From Oscillospiraceae bacterium (GTDB taxonomy: Bacteria; Bacillota; Clostridia; Oscillospirales; CAG-272), in the NCBI GenBank assembly GCA_015063685.1, contig SVTR01000035.1, positions 1-38,350 of the forward strand: a stretch of DNA of 38,350 bases, written 5' to 3'. The notes under the pieces are model-generated. The model saw nothing but the letters and a program-made list of their open reading frames with translations. It made no database searches and was not told the DNA's origin. This document shows, piece after piece, positions 32,533 through 38,350 of this stretch (the stretch's first letter is position 1; every line of letters starts with the position of its first letter). The translations under genes and the position numbers were made by a program.

Positions 32533-34055
32533 CTGCCTATCGTTATTCCCTGCTCAACGCCCTCGGTGATCTTCCCGATGATATCATCCTGGAGGCCGAG
32601 CTTCCCGAGGCATCCCCGGAGCCTTCAACACGCTCACCTTTTTGGGTCGGTATGAGTCGCTTTTTCAATAGCGGCTGGGGAGTGGCAGCCGTCTGCTTCG
32701 TGGTCGCCATCGGAGTCATTGCCGGTATTCTTATAACAAGTCAAGGAGAATTTGGCCACGGCCGAACCGAGACCACTGCCACCGAAACCGTGGCACCTGT
32801 GGAGCCCGTCACCTCGGGAGAAAGCGAAACCGAAGCCCCCACCGAGCCCGAGACAACAGAAACCGAAAGCCTCACTGAAACAGAGGCTCCTACCGAAACC
32901 GAAGCCCTCACCGAGCCCGAAACTGAAGCGGTCACCGAGGCTGTCACTGAGGCTGTCACCGAGGACACCTACCTCTATTGGGACGGTGTGAACGGCGGCT
33001 CCTTGGGCGGCGGCAAGGGCACCTACGACAACCCCTATCTCATCAAGACCCCCGCCCATCTCTCTTATCTTTCCTATTGTCTCCGTGCCGGCATCAACTG
33101 CGCCGACAAATACTTCCGCCTGGAGGCCGACCTGGATTTGCAGGGTCATCCTTGGATCCCCATCGGCATCAGGGAGGTTCCCTTCGAGGGCGTGTTTGAC
33201 GGCAACGGCCATACCATCCGCAATCTGTACATCAACGAGCCCTATTACGGCCTTGATGTTTCGGCAGGCAGAACTTTGGTCGCAGGACTTTTTGGTTATG
33301 TCAAGGGAGGCACCATAAAAAATCTGACGCTGGAAAATCCTCGGATCGACCTTGAAGCTTACGACGGCAATATGTCCTCTTACTACTCCATCTACGCAGG
33401 TATGCTTGTAGGACGTTGGAATGTGGGAGACCGCAATGCGCAATTGTACAACTGCCAGGTGCTCAATGCTGACCTTCAGATTAATGGCAATCAGAGCATC
33501 AATTGCTTTACGGGACACATGGTAGGCTACATTTCCGCGAAAGAAAATGGCATTTTTGAAGCTGAGCAAATTCAATGTTTGGGCGGCAAGACTTACGTCG
33601 AAGACGTCTTCGATTACAACGCAGGTGTTTTTGCCGGCAGATTAGACACAGAAGGATTGGCTTCGCTGAGAGATATTTGCATGGAGGGTCGCTCTTCCTC
33701 CGGCTACATCAGAGGGCAAGAATATCTTGGCGTATGCGGAACAATCAGAAACACGGGCGGCCGATTGTCTATCAAAAACATGTGGACCAGAGTCGCAAAC
33801 CCCGGCCGTGCCGGATACGTCCTGACCCAACAGATCTACAGTGATTCGGATTACGTCTCCACCTTTAATCTACAAAATGCTTTCGGGTATAACACCAATA
33901 GCAATAACAGCAAAAACCTCATGTACTTTGCCATAGAAGAACGCGTCACCTTCAACAACTGCGCCGTGACCAAAACTCTCCCCGAAAATCACGGCTTCAG
34001 CCCCTCTGTCTGGGATCTCTCCGATCTTTCGGCCCCCAGATTGATTTTCGAATAA
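32529..34055 (+). CDS. Membrane anti-sigma-like protein with GLUG-type extracellular domain
   Basis: A 508-aa single-pass protein. A short cytoplasmic head (1-45) contains LLNALGDLPDDIILEAE, similar to the D-D-I/L-I-xEA motif of clostridial ECF-linked regulators. One membrane helix spans about 50-70. A Thr/Glu-rich low-complexity linker (about 79-146, TEAPTEPET type) leads to an outer domain with GLUG-like beta-helix elements: FEGVFDGNGHTIRNLYI (219-235) and VAGLFGYVKGGTIKNLTLEN (251-270). The outside part could sense or bind the wall, a polysaccharide or a surface. The ATGA overlap with the sigma gene argues that it controls that sigma. Whether the head binds sigma is an inference. Confidence 0.82.
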   Translation: MTAYRYSLLNALGDLPDDIILEAELPEASPEPSTRSPFWVGMSRFFNSGWGVAAVCFVVAIGVIAGILITSQGEFGHGRTETTATETVAPVEPVTSGESETEAPTEPETTETESLTETEAPTETEALTEPETEAVTEAVTEAVTEDTYLYWDGVNGGSLGGGKGTYDNPYLIKTPAHLSYLSYCLRAGINCADKYFRLEADLDLQGHPWIPIGIREVPFEGVFDGNGHTIRNLYINEPYYGLDVSAGRTLVAGLFGYVKGGTIKNLTLENPRIDLEAYDGNMSSYYSIYAGMLVGRWNVGDRNAQLYNCQVLNADLQINGNQSINCFTGHMVGYISAKENGIFEAEQIQCLGGKTYVEDVFDYNAGVFAGRLDTEGLASLRDICMEGRSSSGYIRGQEYLGVCGTIRNTGGRLSIKNMWTRVANPGRAGYVLTQQIYSDSDYVSTFNLQNAFGYNTNSNNSKNLMYFAIEERVTFNNCAVTKTLPENHGFSPSVWDLSDLSAPRLIFE

Positions 34056-34065
34056 ACACAAAAGC

Positions 34066-34101
34066 AGGTCGGCATACTCGGTATGCCGACCTTATTTTTT
34101 C
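34066..34101 (+). terminator. Bidirectional terminator between convergent genes
   Basis: A perfect 12-bp stem AGGTCGGCATAC / GTATGCCGACCT with a three-base loop, followed by TATTTTTT on the plus strand and GCTTTTGTG on the minus strand. It serves the sigma/anti-sigma pair and the converging small membrane protein. Confidence 0.95.
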
Positions 34102-34397
34102 TCTTCCCGCGCCTGTCGGCGCTCCACGTAATCCAAAAGAAGTGCGCCGCCCGTAAGGATAGCCAAGCCTGCCACAAGGCACTCCACCTCGTAGCCCATG
34201 TGCAGCATCATGCCCACGGCCCCCGCTCGCATACCTTCATAGGCTCTGCACCATACGTCAGAGACCCCCAGGAGCAGAACCGTCAGTCCGATGAACCAGA
34301 GGCGGCCGGACAGCTTCGTGGGCACGTAGAGCCGACGTATACGGCGCAAACTCTTTTGTGCAAGTTTGCCATTTGGTTTGTGGATTTTTATGCTCAT
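34092..34397 (-). CDS. Small two-helix membrane protein of unknown function
   Basis: A 101-aa protein with a basic N-terminus (HKPNGKLAQKSLRRIRRLY), two hydrophobic helices (about residues 31-50 and 71-91) and a charged tail (VERRQAREEKK). I do not recognise a family. Support for it being real comes from a consensus promoter upstream and the shared terminator downstream. The frame extends to a GTG at 34427 without a ribosome binding site; the ATG at 34397 has only a weak AAAGG, so the start is uncertain. Confidence 0.6.
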   Translation of the reverse strand: MSIKIHKPNGKLAQKSLRRIRRLYVPTKLSGRLWFIGLTVLLLGVSDVWCRAYEGMRAGAVGMMLHMGYEVECLVAGLAILTGGALLLDYVERRQAREEKK

Positions 34398-34444
34398 AAC
34401 GCCTTTGTCACCGCCTTTCCGACTCACGCATCAAAAAATTCAAA

Positions 34445-34471
34445 TTGCTCAAAAATTCGGATTTTGAGCAA
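34445..34471 (-). promoter_or_regulatory. A/T-rich hairpin in the leader of the small membrane-protein gene
   Basis: TTGCTCAAAA pairs with TTTTGAGCAA (10 bp, 7-base loop). It lies between the promoter and the start codon. It has no T-run beyond its own arm, so it is a possible regulatory RNA structure. Confidence 0.45.
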
Positions 34472-34501
34472 ATCCCGAACACTTTTTGTCCGTCCTTTCA
34501 T

Positions 34502-34530
34502 ATTATACAGTTTTTTTCTGCTCTCGTCAA
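34502..34530 (-). promoter_or_regulatory. Promoter of the small membrane-protein gene
   Basis: TTGACG, 17-base spacer, TATAAT. The start site would be near 34495, giving an about 100-base leader. Confidence 0.85.
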
Positions 34531-34764
34531 GGAACAATATCCGGAAAACATGGAAATCAAAGGCTGCCAAAAGATAAAAATGTGCCCAAAGTATTGTTGA
34601 TCATCCACAAACCTCCCCGACTTCTTTCAAAGGAAGTCCGCAAATCTCTCGGTTTCTGTCGGAATGTTCATTCATTTTTCACAAGATCCTCGTTCATTTG
34701 AACAACCGCCCTCTTTTTTATGATATATTGGGCGTTTTTTCGATGATCCGCGTATTTTTCGGAT

Positions 34765-34774
34765 GTGCTATAAT
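34765..34774 (+). promoter_or_regulatory. Extended -10 promoter candidate for the 112-aa gene
   Basis: TGTGCTATAAT lies about 60 bases upstream of the ATG at 34833. There is no good -35 at the right spacing, so it would rely on the TG element. Nothing else was found in the 34531-34764 gap apart from A/T-rich DNA. Confidence 0.5.
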
Positions 34775-34832
34775 GGACGAACAGAGTCTCGCGCGTCCTC
34801 CCCTCAAGTGCGAGCCAAAAGGAGAATTTACC

Positions 34833-35171
34833 ATGACGATTCAAAAGCATCAAAGGGTTCACAAGGAAAAAGCCCTTCTTCATTTCAATCTGGAGCTGAG
34901 TCAGAAAAGCTACGATCTCGGCGGCGTGCAGGTGTACTGCTGGCGATGCCGAGGAGGGGCTCCCTTCATCGCAGAAGGTCTTCCCTCCGCGAATGACAGC
35001 CATACCGTTTGCCTTTATTCCGCTCCCTGCGGCCTTGTCTGTATCGACCTCCCCGATGAGGAGGTCGCCCTGGAGGTCTTTGAGCTTATGACACGGTACG
35101 AGGTATCTCCCTACCACGCCGAGGACATCCTGGAGGATCGTGAAATCCCCGCCGTCTTTCGCTTTTTATAA
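34833..35171 (+). CDS. Unknown 112-aa protein (possibly DUF6514-like)
   Basis: A small soluble protein with Cys residues in a YCWRCRGG stretch (36-42) and LYSAPCGLVCIDLPDEEVALEVFELMTRYEVSPYHAEDILED towards the C-terminus. The last part resembles the ending of small clostridial proteins of the DUF6514 type (helix, then P-x-H-x-x-D-I/V-x-E-D), but I cannot confirm this. AAAAGGAG precedes the ATG at 34833; an upstream extension of the frame to 34698 has no support. It is a single gene. Confidence 0.72.
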   Translation: MTIQKHQRVHKEKALLHFNLELSQKSYDLGGVQVYCWRCRGGAPFIAEGLPSANDSHTVCLYSAPCGLVCIDLPDEEVALEVFELMTRYEVSPYHAEDILEDREIPAVFRFL

Positions 35172-35213
35172 ATTTTTTGCAGCCAAAATCATCCCGACAA
35201 TCCCCCAAATCTA

Positions 35214-35242
35214 TTGACAATCACTTCACGGTATTGTATAAT
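35214..35242 (+). promoter_or_regulatory. Consensus promoter of the Gfo/Idh/MocA gene
   Basis: TTGACA, 17-base spacer, TATAAT, about 50 bases upstream of the ATG at 35293. Confidence 0.92.
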
Positions 35243-35292
35243 AACGGTGACCCTTCGTGGGCTTGAATTTATCAAAAAACAGGAGAACGACC

Positions 35293-36360
35293 ATGAGCAA
35301 AGTAAAAGTTGCCGTTATCGGTTGCGGTACCATTGCCAACGCCGCCCATATCCCGTCCTATATGAACAATTCCGACGTAGAGATCAAATATTTCTGCGAT
35401 ATCATTCCCGAGCGCGCCGATGCCGCCGTGAGTCAGTACGGCTGCGGTATCGCCATTACCGACTATCACGATGCGCTCAACGACCCCGAGGTAGAGGCAG
35501 TTTCGGTCTGCACCCCCAACAAGGCACATACCACCATCACCATTGATGCCCTCCGCGCAGGCAAGCACGTTCTCTGTGAGAAGCCCGCTGCACGCACCTA
35601 TGCCGAGGCCAAGATGATGCAGGATGTCCAGCACGAAACAGGCAAGGTGCTGAACATCGGTGTGGTCAACCGCTTCAATACCGCCGTGAACAAGATCCGT
35701 GATTTGATTCAGGCAGGCGAGCTTGGCGACGTCTATCACGTGTACGTCTCCTTCCGCGCTCACAGATCCATCCCCGGTCTCGGCGGTGCCTTCACCACTA
35801 AGGAGATCGCAGGCGGCGGTGCACTCATCGACTGGGGTGTGCACTATCTGGACATCGTCATGTACTGCACCGGCGACCCTAAGCCTCTCACCGTGTCCGG
35901 CAAAGCCTTCTGCAAGCTGGGTGTGGATATGCCCAACTACGTCTACGAGGGCATGTGGTCGGAGGTCACCAAGGATCTGAACGGTACTTATGACGTGGAT
36001 GACAGCGTCACCGGCTTCATCCGCACCGAGGGTCCCACCATCACCCTCAACGGCGCGTGGGCACAGAATATCGGCGAGGAGGATCGCTATATCGACTTCC
36101 TGGGTGACAAGGCGGGCATACGCCTACAGTATGGCGGCAATTTCACCATCTATGGCGTGAAGGACGGCAAGCTCTGGAAGGATACCCCCGTATACGACAG
36201 CGTCAATATGTTCCAGAATGAAATCGACAGCTTTGTCCGTTGCGTCCGCTCCGGTGAGAAGCTTCCTTCCCACATCGACCAGGTCATTATCACCGCCCGT
36301 ATGATGCAGGCGATCTACGACTCCTCCGAGCAGAATGCGGAGATCAAGCTGGATTGGTAA
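35293..36360 (+). CDS. Gfo/Idh/MocA-family NAD(P)-dependent oxidoreductase
   Basis: A 355-aa sugar or cyclitol dehydrogenase-type protein. The Rossmann N-domain starts KVAVIGCGTIANAAHIP, with VCTPNKAHTTI and the family motif CEKPAA (95-100, catalytic Lys97). The second domain has GGGALIDWGVHYLDIVMY (174-191), where Asp180 and His184 are the expected catalytic pair. The substrate cannot be read; relatives oxidise or reduce sugars, inositols or glycosidic positions. It is monocistronic between its own promoter and a strong terminator. The next gene is a carbohydrate-active secreted protein, which would fit a sugar-related role but is weak evidence. Confidence 0.93.
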   Translation: MSKVKVAVIGCGTIANAAHIPSYMNNSDVEIKYFCDIIPERADAAVSQYGCGIAITDYHDALNDPEVEAVSVCTPNKAHTTITIDALRAGKHVLCEKPAARTYAEAKMMQDVQHETGKVLNIGVVNRFNTAVNKIRDLIQAGELGDVYHVYVSFRAHRSIPGLGGAFTTKEIAGGGALIDWGVHYLDIVMYCTGDPKPLTVSGKAFCKLGVDMPNYVYEGMWSEVTKDLNGTYDVDDSVTGFIRTEGPTITLNGAWAQNIGEEDRYIDFLGDKAGIRLQYGGNFTIYGVKDGKLWKDTPVYDSVNMFQNEIDSFVRCVRSGEKLPSHIDQVIITARMMQAIYDSSEQNAEIKLDW

Positions 36361-36371
36361 GTCCATTTTTC

Positions 36372-36412
36372 AACACCATTGTGCCGAGATTGCGGCACAA
36401 TGGTGTTTTTTG
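36372..36412 (+). terminator. Intrinsic terminator after the oxidoreductase gene
   Basis: A 15-bp perfect stem AACACCATTGTGCCG / CGGCACAATGGTGTT followed by a T-run. Confidence 0.95.
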
Positions 36413-36433
36413 TATAAAATTACAAGCATTCTC

Positions 36434-36462
36434 TTGCAATTTCATGGCATTTATGCTATAAT
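36434..36462 (+). promoter_or_regulatory. Promoter of the secreted glycosidase-like gene
   Basis: TTGCAA, 17-base spacer, TATAAT, with extended -10 TATGC. It is about 40 bases upstream of the ATG at 36506. Confidence 0.87.
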
Positions 36463-36505
36463 CCAAGGGCAACCTAAACAATTTTTATTTGAAAGGAGCC
36501 TTCCT

Positions 36506-38350
36506 ATGTCAACCTCCAAGCGCTCGTTTCTTCGCCGTCTGACGGCGGGACTTCTCTGTTTCATCATGATTCTGTCGGCCTTCCAACTGAGCCTGACGGT
36601 CTACGCCCAGGATAATATCAATATAGCCAAAGGCAAAAATGCCATCGCCTGCCACAGCGAGTCGGCGGCTCTGACTCCCGCCATGGCCCTGGACGGCAAG
36701 AGCTCCACACGTTTCGCCGCGGGAGGCGGCTGCGCCCACGATACGTGGTACATTCTGGATCTGGGGGACAACTTCGATCTCTCAAAGGTCCGTATCAACT
36801 GGGAGGCGGCCCACCCTTCCGCCTACGTGCTGGAGGTGTCCAAGGACGGGCAGACCTACACCGAGCTGAAGACCGTGACGGACGCCCCCGCCGGCTGGGT
36901 GGAGACAGCTGTCAGCGGTACGGGGCGGTTCCTCCGCATCCGTGAGGTGACCCGCGCTCTGGCTCCCTACGGCTTCTCCATGTGGGATCTGGAGGTCTAC
37001 GGCACCCCCGCCGCCGAGCGTAACGACGGTGCTTACTACAGCGTGTCGGTCGGGGACGTGAAGTACGGTACCCTGAAGCTCTCCCACGAGGGGCTGGTCT
37101 CTGCGGAGACCGAGGTAACCTTGACGGTCACCCCCATGACGGGGGGCGGTCTCCTCAAGCTGACCCAAAACGGAAAGGATGTGACGAGCCAAGTGAAGGA
37201 CGGAAAATATATATTTACCCCCGACGAAAATACGACCTTCTCGGCTGAGTTCGCTACCGCGCCCACGAGCCGTTACGAGTGCGAGGATGCCGTGGTGCTG
37301 GGGCCCGACGGAGTATCCTCCTACAATATCACGAAATTGGCCGATCCCGACGCGTCGGGCGGCAAGGTCGCGGGCGGTACGGGAGGGAAGTACTTCATCT
37401 TTGAGAACGTGGTGGAGTCCAACTGTATCCATATCGCCTACGCCTCCACCAACACCAACAACATGAATCTTTACGTCCGCTATCCCTGGGAGGAGGACTT
37501 CCACGATGCGGGCCTCATCCCCTTCTCCACCTCCAATTCCTGGGACATGAAGTCCTCCTACATCGCCGTCTCTCCCCTGACCTACATCCCCGAGGGGTCG
37601 GACATCAAGATCCGTCCCAACGTGGACTGCAATCTGGACTGCCTGTGGCTGACCAGCGAGGCATCGGGGACGGTGGCCGACGCCCCCGCCAATACGATCA
37701 CCGCCGCCGCGATCTCGGACAAGGCCGAGGACGATATCATGGCCACCTACGCCAAAAGCGTCAAGCTCACCAAGGGGCAGAGCGTGACCTTCAAGATTCC
37801 CGCCGTCCGTGACACCTATAACGTATTGAGCCTGTCCTACCGTGCCGAGGCGGATGCGGCCGTGGCGGTGAAGAAGGGAAGCACCGTCCTTGGCACGCTG
37901 TCTTTGGGCGAGACCGTGCTCCGCACCTACGCGGGGTCGGGTCTGCGCACCGAGCCGTATGCCAAGGGGGACGAGCTGACTCTGACCGTCACTCAGGGCG
38001 AGCTTTGGCTGGACTACGTGGCGGTGAACTTTGCCCCCGACCCCGAGGTGGTGACGGTGCAGGCCATGCCCGAGACGGGGGAGCGGCTGACGGTCTCCCT
38101 GGACGGCACCTGGGGGATCGGTACCTCCCGCTCCACGGGCGGCGTAACGGCTCCCAAGACCATCCCCGAGGGAGTGGACTTCATCAACTCCATCCCCGTC
38201 CCCGGTCTGTGGCACTCCGCCGCCTTTGATCTGGGTGAGTACAGCGGTGCTCTGACCTGGTACAGAAAGACCGTGGTGCTGGAGGAGGAGCCCGCGGGTC
38301 AGGCTCTGCTCTATATCGGCTCCGCCCAGTACGGCCGCCACATCTATATC
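36506..38350 (+). CDS. Large secreted multi-domain glycosidase-like protein (3' end outside the window)
   Basis: 615 codons are open to the window edge. A signal peptide (KRSFLRRL, hydrophobic core, likely cleavage after Ala34 in TVYA-Q) is followed by an F5/8 type C (CBM32-like) domain at about 36-166 (LTPAMALDGKSSTRFAAGG, WYILDLG, YVLEVSKDGQTY, RFLRI). A small beta domain follows (about 175-255), then a CBM6/35-like module (about 258-392, starting RYECEDAVVLG), another beta-sandwich (about 405-515), and from about 530 what looks like the sugar-binding N-domain of a GH2-type hydrolase (SLDGTWGIG, PVPGLWHSAAF, LTWYRKTVVLEE). It probably acts outside the cell on a plant or host glycan; the catalytic domain is not visible, so the activity is unproven. 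GAAAGGAG supports the ATG. The gene is noticeably richer in G and C at third positions than its neighbours. Confidence 0.88.
   Translation, partial: MSTSKRSFLRRLTAGLLCFIMILSAFQLSLTVYAQDNINIAKGKNAIACHSESAALTPAMALDGKSSTRFAAGGGCAHDTWYILDLGDNFDLSKVRINWEAAHPSAYVLEVSKDGQTYTELKTVTDAPAGWVETAVSGTGRFLRIREVTRALAPYGFSMWDLEVYGTPAAERNDGAYYSVSVGDVKYGTLKLSHEGLVSAETEVTLTVTPMTGGGLLKLTQNGKDVTSQVKDGKYIFTPDENTTFSAEFATAPTSRYECEDAVVLGPDGVSSYNITKLADPDASGGKVAGGTGGKYFIFENVVESNCIHIAYASTNTNNMNLYVRYPWEEDFHDAGLIPFSTSNSWDMKSSYIAVSPLTYIPEGSDIKIRPNVDCNLDCLWLTSEASGTVADAPANTITAAAISDKAEDDIMATYAKSVKLTKGQSVTFKIPAVRDTYNVLSLSYRAEADAAVAVKKGSTVLGTLSLGETVLRTYAGSGLRTEPYAKGDELTLTVTQGELWLDYVAVNFAPDPEVVTVQAMPETGERLTVSLDGTWGIGTSRSTGGVTAPKTIPEGVDFINSIPVPGLWHSAAFDLGEYSGALTWYRKTVVLEEEPAGQALLYIGSAQYGRHIYI

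Noticed and set aside
36782..38341. A 519-codon open frame on the minus strand at the right end
   Set aside because: It is the shadow of the high-GC secreted glycosidase-like gene, which has promoter, ribosome binding site, signal peptide and recognisable domains.

Overview
The window looks like a low-to-mid GC Gram-positive chromosome of class Clostridia (Bacillota), most likely an uncultured gut lineage. This rests on gene content (SecG, RsfS, YqeK, YhbY, folate-dependent TrmFO, SMC-FtsY, TopA with four zinc ribbons, an L10 leader), AGGAGG-type ribosome binding sites, and promoters of the form TTGACA-17-TATAAT that mostly carry an extended -10. No tRNA, rRNA, CRISPR array or complete transposase gene was seen.

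Layout. Positions 1-26400 are almost entirely minus-strand housekeeping genes. Reading in transcription order from the right: a 700-aa unknown protein with a degenerate PP2C-like N-half (26360-24258); infC-rpmI-rplT behind a leader with an attenuator-like hairpin and an ATC start codon; trmH-like, dprA, topA, trmFO; plsX-rnc; smc-ftsY; rdgB, yhbY, nadD, yqeK, rsfS; an orphan OmpR-type response regulator followed by an HtrA protease; secG; a D,D-carboxypeptidase; and an amidase-domain protein. From 26594 onward genes are mostly on the plus strand: a GyrB/ParE-like subunit without its A partner, two paralogous membrane proteins, rplJ-rplL with the L10 leader, an ECF-type sigma factor overlapping a membrane protein that joins an anti-sigma-like N-terminus to a GLUG-like ectodomain, a small minus-strand membrane protein, a 112-aa unknown, a Gfo/Idh/MocA oxidoreductase, and a large secreted carbohydrate-active protein cut by the window edge.

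The least ordinary DNA is intergenic. There are three about 160-bp MITE-like palindromes; one is inserted inside another, and all three have readable 5-bp target duplications (22067-22402 and 24008-24177). A 647-bp inverted-repeat element lies at 15369-16015. A 162-bp element at 5682-5843 has a nearly identical partial copy at 1-111. An 85-bp block occurs at 5609-5692 and again inverted at 16004-16088. Several of these share a GTAAATTGTTG-type end that abuts stop codons. A 96-bp hairpin repeat is duplicated between ftsY and rdgB, with a diverged copy after rnc.

Functionally the left two thirds cover translation, RNA maturation, chromosome maintenance, secretion and envelope upkeep. The right end moves to regulation and surface or carbohydrate functions. 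Annotation is by reading only; no database search was run, so family assignments come from recognisable motifs.
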